Assembly (NCBI RefSeq): GCF_024721265.1
Contig: NZ_JAMXOC010000013.1
Coordinates: 1-64,000, forward strand
DNA: 64,000 bases
Direction of reading: 5' to 3'
Origin: Ohessyouella blattaphilus
GTDB lineage: Bacteria > Bacillota > Clostridia > Lachnospirales > Lachnospiraceae
The notes under the pieces are model-generated. The model saw nothing but the letters and a program-made list of their open reading frames with translations. It was not told the origin of the DNA and searched no databases. A program made the translations under genes and the position numbers. This document shows positions 53,377 through 61,421 of this stretch, in pieces (within the stretch, counting starts at the first letter, position 1; each line of letters starts with the position of its first letter).

Positions 53377-55839
53377 ATGCGTATATTTAAACAGTATACA
53401 AAGGCGAAGCTGTATTTCTCGCCCCGAATAAAAAACCTGATAACAAGAAGCAAAGAATACCCAGTGACCATTTTAGAATCTCCTACAGGCTTTGGCAAAT
53501 CTACGGCGATAAAAGGCTTTATTGCCGCTAAGAAGGTGAAAAATGCTTTTTTTATGGCGACAAATGGCGGCGCCGAGGAGAACTGGCAGCGCCTTATTTG
53601 TCTTTTTAGGGAGGTTAATCCGGTATTTGCAGGGGAAGCGATTAACATCGAGGTGGCGGATAACGATAGTATCGGTGACTTGGCAGCGCTTCTCCAAAAG
53701 AGTGCTTGTAAGGAACCTACGTATTTGATAATCGATAACTTTGAGCAGATCCAAGGAGAGTTTCATGAGGACTTTGTGCGAGCGTTATCCAAGCATGAGG
53801 ATGAGAATCTTCACTTCATTGTCTGTACCAGGAGTTTGGAAGGAATCCGCATATTACCGGCGGATAAGCAAAATGTCTTGATTATTTCTCACGAGGAGCT
53901 TCGGCTAAACGAAGAGGAGACGAAGTTATACTTAGAGGAAAATCATATTCACTTGACTCCGGCGGAGTTAAGTGAAGTGGTGACGTATACGAATGGGTGG
54001 TTCGAAGCGATCAATATGCAGCGTCTCCATTTTCTAAATACCCATACCTTTGGTTTGTCAGAAGATTTAAAGGAACTAATCCAGACGGTGATCTGGGAGA
54101 CGATTACCCCCCCGGAGAGACGGGGCTTATTGGGACTTTCGCTACTGGACTCCTTTAGCTTAGAACAAGCAGTGAGGATTTTGGATTTTCCCTTTGATGA
54201 GACAGAGGTAGAAAAGCTCTTACGACTGAAAGAATTTATTCAAAAGGACAGTGGCACAGGTCGCTATCATTTTGATTATATTTTGGCGGACTTTTTGAGC
54301 ACAACCCTACAAGCACTAAAGAGGGATGCGCGTAATTTTATCGTGAATCATGTAGCCGAAGTTTGCCGAGAGACCGGCGAAGTAGATAAGGCCTTTACCT
54401 TGTATCAGGATAATGGTAATTATGCTCAGCTATTAGAGCTTTGTCTAAATGTTCAAGACTTTTCGACTTTTCAAAGCAAAGAACTGATGGTTAGACTCGA
54501 GCGGGTTCTGCGAGAAGGCGACCACGACCTGCTTTTAAAGCATCCTCAGGCATTACTCAATATGGCTTTGCCGCTTTTCTTAGTAGGCAGAGAGAGCCTT
54601 AGCAAAGAGTGCGTAAGCCTTGTCGAGGAGGGGATTACCAAGCATCTGTACGGTCATCAGGATGACCTGTTAGGGCAGATAATGTTTATAAGAATTTTCG
54701 ATAGCTTTAATGACCTGGATTTAATGACTCGCTATGCAGGAGAGGCGCAGCACTTACTTAAGGGAAAGGCGAAGATGTTTGGCGAGGGGGATTCGAAATG
54801 GTCTTGGCTCTTAGGACAAACTTCGGTTATCCATCTATACTGGACGAAGAATTATAGCCTGCTAGAAACGATTCAGAAGTTAGAATATTTTTTAAGCTTA
54901 TACGTGCCACTTACGGGAAGGCGTGGAAGTAGCGCTTTGCAAGTGTTAAAAGCAGAGCGAGAGCTTGTAAGAGGGAAGCTTGAGGAAGCAGAAATCTACA
55001 GTTATGAGGCGAGGTACTTGGCGAAAAGCCACGGACAAATAGATATGTATATTTCGGCGAACACGAAACTCTTGCGTATAGCCCTGTTAAAAGGCGATGC
55101 CAAGCAGTTCTTAGAAATCAAGAAAGATATGGAAAAAGCAGGTGAAGAGACGACGCGAGTGGATATCCATCAAATGATAGAAGGGGCTGTAAATTGTGAG
55201 CCGGAGTCAGGTTTAATGGATCACCTTCCTAGATGGATGCGGTTACTTGATCAGGAGAAGAACTTACAGTCGTACGCAGCGGCCCCGTTTTATATGATTG
55301 CTCATCTGAAATGGCTACTTAGTATCGGCGAGAACCTTAAGGTAATCGGACTGGCCAACGGAGCGCTACCGCAGGTGGTTCAGCATAACTTCTTATTTGC
55401 GCAGATACATTACCTAGTATTTAAAGGTATTGCCTATAAGCGTCTCGGAAACCGTAAGGAATATGAGGCCTGCCTTAAGGAGGCGTATGCCTATGCATTG
55501 CCAGATGAGGTGTACTATCCTTTTGCGGAGATGGGAGAGGAGCTGCACCAAGACTATATACGTTTTGTAGATAGAGAGACAGCGGTAAAGCTTCAGGCTT
55601 TTTATAAACGCTTTAAAGAGAATGGGGAAATTATCGCCGAGGCAATGGGGGGCAGGGAAACGTCGCTATCGGATAGAGAAAAAGAAGTTGCCCATCTGGC
55701 AAAACAGGGGATGACGAATAAAGAGATCGCTACCCAGTTGCTTATCTCGGCAGAAACGGTTAAGGTTCTTCTTAAAAGAGGGTTTGTAAAGCTGGGAATC
55801 AATTCCAGGAAGGAACTGAAATATATAGAATCTTTATGA
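53377..55839 (+). CDS. MalT-like LuxR-family (LAL) regulator
   Basis: Large regulator of 820 residues. The N-terminal STAND ATPase has Walker A ESPTGFGKSTAI (about 30-42) and Walker B TYLIIDNFEQI. A helical, TPR-like sensor region fills the middle (about 330-740). The C-terminal LuxR helix-turn-helix (about 760-815) has LSDREKEVAHLAKQGMTNKE and AETVKVLLKR. Such proteins bind a ligand and ATP, oligomerise, and activate promoters. A lux-box-like dyad with a promoter and a short gene lie directly downstream, which makes those its best visible target. No terminator was seen after its stop. Confidence 0.9.
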   Translation: MRIFKQYTKAKLYFSPRIKNLITRSKEYPVTILESPTGFGKSTAIKGFIAAKKVKNAFFMATNGGAEENWQRLICLFREVNPVFAGEAINIEVADNDSIGDLAALLQKSACKEPTYLIIDNFEQIQGEFHEDFVRALSKHEDENLHFIVCTRSLEGIRILPADKQNVLIISHEELRLNEEETKLYLEENHIHLTPAELSEVVTYTNGWFEAINMQRLHFLNTHTFGLSEDLKELIQTVIWETITPPERRGLLGLSLLDSFSLEQAVRILDFPFDETEVEKLLRLKEFIQKDSGTGRYHFDYILADFLSTTLQALKRDARNFIVNHVAEVCRETGEVDKAFTLYQDNGNYAQLLELCLNVQDFSTFQSKELMVRLERVLREGDHDLLLKHPQALLNMALPLFLVGRESLSKECVSLVEEGITKHLYGHQDDLLGQIMFIRIFDSFNDLDLMTRYAGEAQHLLKGKAKMFGEGDSKWSWLLGQTSVIHLYWTKNYSLLETIQKLEYFLSLYVPLTGRRGSSALQVLKAERELVRGKLEEAEIYSYEARYLAKSHGQIDMYISANTKLLRIALLKGDAKQFLEIKKDMEKAGEETTRVDIHQMIEGAVNCEPESGLMDHLPRWMRLLDQEKNLQSYAAAPFYMIAHLKWLLSIGENLKVIGLANGALPQVVQHNFLFAQIHYLVFKGIAYKRLGNRKEYEACLKEAYAYALPDEVYYPFAEMGEELHQDYIRFVDRETAVKLQAFYKRFKENGEIIAEAMGGRETSLSDREKEVAHLAKQGMTNKEIATQLLISAETVKVLLKRGFVKLGINSRKELKYIESL

Positions 55840-55852
55840 AAAAAATGCAATT

Positions 55853-55871
55853 TGTAACCCTTTGGGTAACA
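55853..55871 (+). promoter_or_regulatory. Lux-box-like dyad
   Basis: TGTAACCC-TTT-GGGTAACA, an inverted repeat of eight-base arms with a single mismatch. It is centred at 55862, about 43 bases before the start site predicted from TATACT (55893-55898). That is where LuxR-type activators normally bind to replace a poor -35 (here CAGACG). Confidence 0.65.
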
Positions 55872-55892
55872 GACGATAATAAAATAACGAGC

Positions 55893-55898
55893 TATACT
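55893..55898 (+). promoter_or_regulatory. -10 element of the short transcript after the LuxR gene
   Basis: TATACT, with no good -35 at 17 bp spacing. Predicted start near 55905. The promoter would depend on an activator bound to the dyad upstream. Confidence 0.5.
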
Positions 55899-55902
55899 TG
55901 CT

Positions 55903-55931
55903 ATGTAATCTAGTTGAGAGAAGGATTACAT
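55903..55931 (+). ncRNA. 5' hairpin of the short transcript
   Basis: ATGTAATC (55903-55910) and GATTACAT (55924-55931) form a perfect 8 bp stem around a 13-base loop at the very 5' end of the predicted RNA. The Shine-Dalgarno GGGGAG follows immediately. A second structured part lies at 55984-56030: CTTCGGG/CCCGAAG outside and ACGGATAT/ATATCTGT inside. Typed as ncRNA only for its structure. Confidence 0.4.
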
Positions 55932-55947
55932 GGGGAGATAGTAAAAT

Positions 55948-56067
55948 ATGTTTGGTCTACTGGGGAGTATTTCAAATAAAACTTCGGGCTTTCATACGGA
56001 TATTGGGGGATATCTGTTTGAACCCCGAAGACGAGTCACCCCTAAACAAATCTTGTTTTTTCATTAA
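55948..56067 (+). CDS. Short gene, possible 39-residue peptide
   Basis: ATG with GGGGAG ten bases upstream, 39 codons, then TAA at 56065-56067 that runs into a terminator. The peptide begins MFGLLGSISNKTSGF and ends RRRVTPKQILFFH: hydrophobic start, basic middle, no cysteine. I do not recognise it. It is too short for codon use to be judged, and its second half coincides with a stem-loop, so the transcript could equally be a small RNA. If real, a peptide signal made under control of the LuxR gene is possible. Confidence 0.35.
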   Translation: MFGLLGSISNKTSGFHTDIGGYLFEPRRRVTPKQILFFH

Positions 56068-56097
56068 AAGCAGCCTTTCTGCAGAGGTTGCTTTTTT
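56065..56097 (+). terminator. Terminator of the short transcript
   Basis: AGCAGCCT (56069-56076) and AGGTTGCT (56085-56092), then TTTTTT. It gives a transcript of about 190 bases from the predicted start. Confidence 0.8.
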
Positions 56098-56124
56098 CGT
56101 GCAACAGCACACGCCGAAGGCGCA

Positions 56125-56147
56125 AGAATTTGCCAAGGGCAAATTCT
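56125..56147. repeat. Perfect hairpin in the 56098-56258 gap
   Basis: AGAATTTGCC (56125-56134) and GGCAAATTCT (56138-56147) around AAG, a 10 bp perfect stem. A smaller stem GCC-GAA-GGC lies just before it (56113-56121). No T-run follows in either direction. It may be a dispersed intergenic repeat or an RNA processing signal. Confidence 0.5.
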
Positions 56148-56204
56148 ATTTCGTGTAACGAATTCCATTTCATAGAAAAATCATTTTCTTTATTTGTTCT
56201 TAAT

Positions 56205-56233
56205 TTGCGGATTGTGCCAAATATGTTTATAAT
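56205..56233 (+). promoter_or_regulatory. Promoter of the coiled-coil gene pair
   Basis: TTGCGG (56205-56210), 17 bp, TATAAT (56228-56233), 26 bases before the first start codon. Confidence 0.75.
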
Positions 56234-56258
56234 TAAAAGTAATCTGGAGGTTTCTGAT

Positions 56259-56618
56259 ATGTATACAGAATATAGTGAAGCTACTTTTAAGAAGATGAAG
56301 CGCAGGGAGCTACTCAGTACCATAGAGGAGCTGATTAACGATAAAAAAGCGTTAGAAATAAAACTAGAAGAACAAGAAGCAAAGTGCCTGGAACAAGAGG
56401 AGGCATACGCGAAGCTTGAGGAAACCCATAACCAACTATTAGAGCAGATAGAAAAGATGGGAAATGTAGAAGCTGAGGCTAGGCGCCACGACCAATTAGT
56501 CGCCGAGTCTAGACAAATCGAAGAATCTAGTCGCGAGATGCTGGCGAGGACGAAACAGGAAATCGTGGAGGTGCTAGAGAGCTTTAAGGGGGATTTAAAT
56601 TATGATGCTAAAGCTTAG
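56259..56618 (+). CDS. Coiled-coil protein, first of an overlapping pair
   Basis: Cytoplasmic protein of 119 residues, almost entirely predicted coiled coil from residue 15 to 105, highly charged (KLEEQEAKCLEQEEAYAKLE). No membrane segment. The start at 56259 has GGAGG nine bases upstream and its own promoter. It overlaps the next gene by 17 bases. I do not recognise the family. With the second gene it could form a cytoskeletal or division-site scaffold. Confidence 0.7.
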   Translation: MYTEYSEATFKKMKRRELLSTIEELINDKKALEIKLEEQEAKCLEQEEAYAKLEETHNQLLEQIEKMGNVEAEARRHDQLVAESRQIEESSREMLARTKQEIVEVLESFKGDLNYDAKA

Positions 56619-57084
56619 TGAAAAGCTTTCTAATTTTCGAGATAGGGATAAAGAACATGACGACATCGAAGCTTTAGAGGTACTGATGGCAGTGGAAGCG
56701 GAGAATAAGAAGCTTAGAGATGATAACCTTCAATATCAAAAGGAAGTAGAGAGACTGCGAGCATTAGTTAATGAAAAAGAGGAAGAATTAACGAATCTAC
56801 GTCTTAATATCGACGAAACAGGGAATCTTGCCGACTTTACTTTGAAGATAAACGGTGTTTTTGAATCCGCGCAAAAGGCGGCTTTTGATTTTGAGAAGAC
56901 GCGGCAGGAGGCGAAGGAAAAGTGTGAGGAGGAAGGCAAACGCATCTTGGCAGAGGCCGAGGAAAAAGCGCAGCAGATGATCGCTGAAGCGAAAGAGGAA
57001 GTGCGACGCATCCGCAAGCTGAACATGACGATTATTCAAAACCTGCAAGAAGAGACGCGGAAGATTATCGATAAAGCTATTTAG
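56602..57084 (+). CDS. Coiled-coil protein with DivIVA-like tail
   Basis: Cytoplasmic protein of 160 residues, coiled coil from about 25 to 150. The part FDFEKTRQEAKEKCEEEGKR to AEEKAQQMIAEAKEE resembles the C-terminal half of DivIVA/GpsB-type or ATP-synthase-b-like coiled coils, but the DivIVA N-terminal membrane-binding motif is not seen. It starts inside the end of the previous gene (ATGATG at 56602) after GGGGG, so the two are coupled and probably interact. Confidence 0.7.
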   Translation: MMLKLSEKLSNFRDRDKEHDDIEALEVLMAVEAENKKLRDDNLQYQKEVERLRALVNEKEEELTNLRLNIDETGNLADFTLKINGVFESAQKAAFDFEKTRQEAKEKCEEEGKRILAEAEEKAQQMIAEAKEEVRRIRKLNMTIIQNLQEETRKIIDKAI

Positions 57085-57138
57085 ATAGCGACTGCTTTTA
57101 ACTGGAGAAATTCTGGGGAAAAGGGGTCGCTATTTTTT
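57085..57138 (+). terminator. Terminator of the coiled-coil pair
   Basis: ATAGCGAC (57085-57092) and GTCGCTAT (57126-57133) with an inner CTTTT/AAAAG pairing, then TTTTTT. Confidence 0.75.
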
Positions 57139-57180
57139 TGTTGGTATTGTAGAATTAGTAGAAGAAAGGTGGGTGTTAGT

Positions 57181-58284
57181 ATGTATTATAAAGAGTATGG
57201 AAATACAGGCATGAAAGTCTCGGCGGTTGGCCTTGGTACGATGCGCTATGACGAAGAGGATATTCTCGCAGGGCGCTTTGAGAAGTGTGCCCAGATCCCT
57301 CTTTATGCTTTGGAAAAGGGGATTAACTATTGGGATACGGCTCCTTTTTACTGTCATGATAAGAGTGAGATTGTTACGGGGATGGCATTATCTCAGGTGG
57401 ATCGGAGCAAGGTATATGTAACTTCTAAGGTTAATTTTGGCACCTTGGATACGAAAACGCCTACAAAGGATGATTTTCGCCGGCGGTTAGAGCTCTCGCT
57501 ATCGAGACTACAAACGGACTATATTGATTTTTACCATATGTGGTGTATGCTTAATCTGGATTCTTGGGAAGCGCATATGGAAGCGTTATACGGATTTTTT
57601 GAAGAGGCGAAAAGCGAAGGCTTGATTCGTAATATCGTCTTTTCTTCCCATATGCAAGGCAATGATATTGAGACGGTGGTGGATTCTGGTAAATTTAAAG
57701 GGATGCTCATCGGCTACAACGCCCTTAACTATCGTTTTCGTCAAAGTGGCATTAAGAAGGCTTACGAGAAAGGGATGGGCGTGGTAGTTATGAATCCTTT
57801 AGGTGGCGGCCTTATTCCGGAGCATCCAGATACCTTTGCGTATCTAGCAAAGGATACGGACTTAACGGTGGCCCAGGCGGCCCTTCGCTTTGTAGCTAGC
57901 CATAAGGAGATTACCGTGACACTAGCTGGCTGTACCACCGAGGCTCACGTAGATGACGCGGTCCGGGCGGTGGAAGGCCTCAAGGAAGAACCAGCTGAAG
58001 TGGTAGCGAGCAAATTAGAAAACGCAGGTGTATCCTTAAACGATCTGTGTACCGGTTGTGGCTATTGTGATAATTGTCCGGTGGGAATCCCGATTCCTAA
58101 GTACATGGACGCCTACAATATGAAGATTTTAATGGGAAAAGAAAAGGCTATAGAAGAACGCCTAGAGAATCATTGGGGCATTACGAAAGATAAGGCGGCC
58201 GAGTGTGTCGCTTGTGGTGCCTGTGAGGCAGCCTGTACCCAGCACTTACCGATTATAGAGCGCTTAGCGCAGATTGGTGGTTAG
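57181..58284 (+). CDS. Aldo/keto reductase with C-terminal 4Fe-4S domain
   Basis: Cytoplasmic oxidoreductase of 367 residues. The N-terminal (alpha/beta)8 barrel (1-280) has MKVSAVGLGTMRYDE, INYWDTAPFY with the catalytic Asp-Tyr pair, and NPLGGGL. The last 85 residues carry ferredoxin-type clusters, CTGCGYCDNCPVGIPIPKY and CVACGACEAACTQHLPI. Such fusions in clostridia probably use ferredoxin electrons rather than only NADPH; the substrate is unknown. ATG 57181 follows AAAGGTGG. It heads an operon with an ECF S subunit and a DUF1893 protein. Confidence 0.92.
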   Translation: MYYKEYGNTGMKVSAVGLGTMRYDEEDILAGRFEKCAQIPLYALEKGINYWDTAPFYCHDKSEIVTGMALSQVDRSKVYVTSKVNFGTLDTKTPTKDDFRRRLELSLSRLQTDYIDFYHMWCMLNLDSWEAHMEALYGFFEEAKSEGLIRNIVFSSHMQGNDIETVVDSGKFKGMLIGYNALNYRFRQSGIKKAYEKGMGVVVMNPLGGGLIPEHPDTFAYLAKDTDLTVAQAALRFVASHKEITVTLAGCTTEAHVDDAVRAVEGLKEEPAEVVASKLENAGVSLNDLCTGCGYCDNCPVGIPIPKYMDAYNMKILMGKEKAIEERLENHWGITKDKAAECVACGACEAACTQHLPIIERLAQIGG

Positions 58285-58285
58285 C

Positions 58286-58816
58286 ATGCAGACAAAGAAA
58301 TTAACGACAGCGGGTTTCTTGGTCGCGCTGGGAATCGTCTTGCCCCAGGTCTTTCATGTCTTTGGGAATACGGGCGGAATGATTTTTCTACCGATTCAGT
58401 ATGCGGCCTTTTTAGCAGGATTTTTGCTATCGCCAGGGTATGCGCTGATGGTGGGAGTTTTAGTACCGATTCTAAGTAGCCTGATTACGGGAATGCCCCC
58501 CGTTCCCAAAGTGTACTTTATGATTCCAGAGTTAGCCACGTATGCGGTTATGACCGGTATTCTAAAGACTCGCTTTCGCTCGCGAATTACGCTTATATTA
58601 GCATCACTTAGTGGTCGGTTAGTCTATGGGATCGCGCTAATCTTTGGGGGTGTGGTGCTGGGAATGAAAGCACCTTTTATTAGTCTTAGTGCTTTCGGCT
58701 ACACTTTAGGGATAGGAATACCGGGACTGGCTTTACAGTTACTTATTATTCCGGTTATTTATCAGCAGCTACAGAAGCTGTTATTGTCAGAGGAGGTAGG
58801 CTTTGAGTCGAAGTAA
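58286..58816 (+). CDS. ECF transporter S component
   Basis: Substrate-binding membrane subunit of 176 residues with six helices. The N-terminal KKLTTAGFLVALGIVLPQVFH and the core GMIFLPIQYAAFLAGFLLSP, VGVLVPILSSLITGMPP match vitamin-type ECF S components. The vitamin is not identifiable. It starts one base after the reductase stop. An ECF ATPase pair and EcfT must be encoded elsewhere. Confidence 0.85.
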   Translation: MQTKKLTTAGFLVALGIVLPQVFHVFGNTGGMIFLPIQYAAFLAGFLLSPGYALMVGVLVPILSSLITGMPPVPKVYFMIPELATYAVMTGILKTRFRSRITLILASLSGRLVYGIALIFGGVVLGMKAPFISLSAFGYTLGIGIPGLALQLLIIPVIYQQLQKLLLSEEVGFESK

Positions 58817-59228
58817 TCTAGAAGTGGTTAAGAAGGTTCTGCAAGAGGAGAGTGAGCTTAGCTTTGTCTTGCAGGACTCTGAGAAAAAGCTATATAAGCG
58901 AACGGAAAAGGGCATTGCCCCCATGATGGTTCTTTTAGAAACAGGGGAGAAACCTTTTGCTGGTGGTGTGATCGCCGATAAGGTGGTGGGAAAAGCGGCA
59001 GCCTTTCTTGCGGTGTACGGCGGCGCCACCGCCCTTTATGCAGGCATTATCAGCACCCCAGCCCTAGAGGTCCTACGAAGCTTTGGTGTCGACTGCGAAT
59101 ACGATAAAGAGGTACCTTTTATCGAGAATCGCACGAAAACCGGAGGTTGCCCGATGGAGAAGGCGGTGTGGGAAGTAACCAGTGCCGAGGAAGCGTATGG
59201 TATTTTGAAGAAAAAAGTAAGCAAGTAA
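58803..59228 (+). CDS. DUF1893 family protein
   Basis: Cytoplasmic protein of 141 residues of the DUF1893 (TM1506-like) group, with a deaminase-like fold. FVLQDSEKKLYKRTEKGIAP, GGVIADKVVGKAAAFLAVYGG and NRTKTGGCPMEKAVW are its conserved blocks. The start is TTG at 58803, six bases after AGGAGG, inside the end of the ECF S gene. Function unknown; it often accompanies ECF or reductase genes. Confidence 0.85.
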   Translation: MSRSNLEVVKKVLQEESELSFVLQDSEKKLYKRTEKGIAPMMVLLETGEKPFAGGVIADKVVGKAAAFLAVYGGATALYAGIISTPALEVLRSFGVDCEYDKEVPFIENRTKTGGCPMEKAVWEVTSAEEAYGILKKKVSK

Positions 59229-59235
59229 GTGATAT

Positions 59236-59278
59236 GAAAATGCCAGAGCAGATGATTGTGTTGTCTGCCCTGGTATTT
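59236..59278 (+). terminator. Terminator after the DUF1893 gene
   Basis: ATGCCAG (59239-59245) pairs with CTGGTAT (59269-59275) with a G-U, and CAGA/TCTG inside; TTTTTGC follows. It also lies downstream of the convergent M20 peptidase gene. Confidence 0.6.
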
Positions 59279-59296
59279 TTGCATTTGTAGTAAACG

Positions 59297-60727
59297 TTAT
59301 AGCCTTTGTATTACTTCCTTATAGAAGTCCACCCCCTGAGGCAGAGCTTTCGCATCGATGTTTTCGTCGATTCCGTGGATGCTGCCGTATTGCTGATTAT
59401 TGATGTACAGAGGCGCAAAGCGGATGCAGTGCTCACAGACATCTTGATAGAATTTAGCATCGGTGCCACCGGTCATCGGATAGGGGATAACGCCGACACC
59501 AGGGTAGATATCGTGGATAACATCTTCTACGAGTTTGAACTGTTCGCTGTTGTAGTCCACTACACTGACGGGGTAGTTCTTATAGATGATGTTGGTTTCT
59601 AGGTCGTATTCTTTGGCAATCTCACTGACTAAGCGAATACTCTCATCGGTGCTTTGGTGGTGAATAAAGCGCATATTCGCAGAGACACTGGCTTCTTGTG
59701 GCAAAACATTTAAGCCATCGGAGCCTTTTGCCATGGTAAAGGCCATAGTGGTCTGGAGCATGGCAGCGCCAGTGGGCGAGATGCTAGGCATAACCTTCTT
59801 AAGCAAGGGCTCAAAGAGCCACATGTTGGCGAAGATAAACTTCATCGGGAAGGTCATATTGGGGGTAAAGCGGCGGAACATCTCTTTGGCGGTAGGGTGA
59901 AAGCTCACGGTAAAAGGCGATTTCTTTTCGATTCTGGCCACAAATTTGGCCAGTCTTGGGATAGGGGTATTTTTCCCCGGAGCACTGGCGTGCCCGCCCT
60001 TTCCTTTGGCAATAAACTTAAGATCGCCGTAGCCCTTTTCTAAGACGCCCACCATGGCGTAAGTTCCTTTTACGCCGCCAATCGGATCAGAGAGAATCAT
60101 TCCCCCCTCATCGATGAGGAAGCGGAGATGGACGTTCTTTTCTTTAAGGAAGCGGACGGTAGCCGGAGCGCCGTCCCCGCTAATCTCTTCGGTGCAGCTA
60201 CTGGCGATATAAACGTCAGACTTTGGCACATAGCCTTCGGCGATGAGTTCTTCTACGGCATTAAAGATACAGGAGAGACTGCCTTTCGTATCTACCGTTC
60301 CTCTGCCCCAGATAATGCCATCTTTTATCTCCCCGCTAAAGGGGGGATGGGTCCAGTCGCCACCGGCTTCGACTACGTCGGTGTGACTCATTAAAAGTAC
60401 CGGGTCAGCAGCGGATTTTCCTGGCCATTTTAGCAAGAGACTGCCGTCAAAGACGTGCTTTTCACAGGTGTTAAAGGTGTGCGGAAAGAGGTCTACTAAC
60501 ACTTGGTGAAACTCTAAGAACTTCGTTCTATCGTTATCGAAGCGACTAGAGATGGTTTCCTTTTGGACCATGGTAGCCAGCTTCTTCGCATAGGTATCGG
60601 CTCTTTCACCGGAGATAAACTCAATGGTCGCGGTGGTTGCCGAATCGGGTTTTAAAAGCAGGGTGCGAACCAAGAGGACGAGCAGTAAGAGGACGATTAG
60701 GGCGAGAATAAAGAGTAATATTTTCAT
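59297..60727 (-). CDS. M20-family metallopeptidase, membrane-anchored
   Basis: Zinc peptidase of 476 residues with the fold of PM20D1-like carboxypeptidases/aminoacylases. One N-terminal helix (about 5-25, LLFILALIVLLLLVLLV) anchors it with the catalytic domain outside. LLMSHTDVV is the first His/Asp pair, GRGTVDTKGS gives the bridging Asp, SCTEEISG has the general base and metal ligands, and KGKGGHASAPG is in the lid domain. ATG 60727 follows AGGTGATT; a GTG three codons upstream is less well placed. It ends the operon with two membrane proteins and may feed them with released amino acids or peptides. Confidence 0.9.
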   Translation of the reverse strand: MKILLFILALIVLLLLVLLVRTLLLKPDSATTATIEFISGERADTYAKKLATMVQKETISSRFDNDRTKFLEFHQVLVDLFPHTFNTCEKHVFDGSLLLKWPGKSAADPVLLMSHTDVVEAGGDWTHPPFSGEIKDGIIWGRGTVDTKGSLSCIFNAVEELIAEGYVPKSDVYIASSCTEEISGDGAPATVRFLKEKNVHLRFLIDEGGMILSDPIGGVKGTYAMVGVLEKGYGDLKFIAKGKGGHASAPGKNTPIPRLAKFVARIEKKSPFTVSFHPTAKEMFRRFTPNMTFPMKFIFANMWLFEPLLKKVMPSISPTGAAMLQTTMAFTMAKGSDGLNVLPQEASVSANMRFIHHQSTDESIRLVSEIAKEYDLETNIIYKNYPVSVVDYNSEQFKLVEDVIHDIYPGVGVIPYPMTGGTDAKFYQDVCEHCIRFAPLYINNQQYGSIHGIDENIDAKALPQGVDFYKEVIQRL

Positions 60728-60736
60728 AAGAATCAC

Positions 60737-61417
60737 CTATAATTTTCCTTTCTTATGGAGTAGGTAGGCAATCCCAATTGCCAGGCCACCAGCGGGAAGA
60801 ATTAAGATGCTGGTCTGGGAAATCATAGCCGGGACGAGAGTGCAAAGAAGAATCATCGCGGCTAAGGGAATCGCGGTAATCTTCGGCTCTTTAATAAAGT
60901 ACTTAAGTCCGAGAGCGCCAAAAAGAGCGGGAACTACGTTGTTAAAGGCCGGTAATAAGACTGGGTTCTCAAGGACGGGCTTTAACGGGATAATTAGGAT
61001 TACGCCTAGGGCGACCACCACAGTGGTAGTAATCGCTGAGGTGGCAACACTTAAGGTAGAGACGATTTCACTCTCTGGGGTGCCATCGGGAGTATCTGTG
61101 ATGTCTTTGGAGTTCATCACACAGGGAATCTTCATGTTGGTGACGTTACCGGTGATAAAGGCTAGGTAACTGCCGCCTACACCCAGCATGGGCGTGTACA
61201 CTAAGAACTCCACAATGGCCACGGGATAGTAAATGACCGCGACTTTGGCAAAGCCACTCCAGAAGCTTCCTAGGTCGGGGCTTGCGTGGTAGATAAAGCC
61301 GACGACAATCGGAATCAGGAGAAATAAGAGAATCGAGATCGAAACCGTAATCTTGCCAATGATATGTAGGGACTTATTAAAGTTTTCAAAAAACTGCTTT
61401 TTTTCTTGTTGATTCAT
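60737..61417 (-). CDS. Membrane protein, partner of the DUF5058 protein
   Basis: Integral membrane protein of 226 residues with about six to seven helices. It has FLVYTPMLGVGGSYLAFITGNVTNMKIPCVMN in the first half and GALGLKYFIKEPK before the last helices. The TP-x-x-G-x-G loop resembles a re-entrant transporter segment. I do not recognise a named family. GGAGG before ATG 61417. It is between a DUF5058 protein and an M20 peptidase; the three probably act together as a transport or scavenging unit. Confidence 0.6.
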   Translation of the reverse strand: MNQQEKKQFFENFNKSLHIIGKITVSISILLFLLIPIVVGFIYHASPDLGSFWSGFAKVAVIYYPVAIVEFLVYTPMLGVGGSYLAFITGNVTNMKIPCVMNSKDITDTPDGTPESEIVSTLSVATSAITTTVVVALGVILIIPLKPVLENPVLLPAFNNVVPALFGALGLKYFIKEPKITAIPLAAMILLCTLVPAMISQTSILILPAGGLAIGIAYLLHKKGKL

Positions 61418-61421
61418 CCGT

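Noticed and set aside
55898-56158. An 86-codon frame on the plus strand after the LuxR gene
   Set aside because: It runs through a terminator and two hairpins, has no ribosome site and has no recognisable composition.
56088-56258. Upstream extension of the first coiled-coil gene
   Set aside because: It would include the promoter TTGCGG-N17-TATAAT. GGAGG and ATG at 56259 fit much better.
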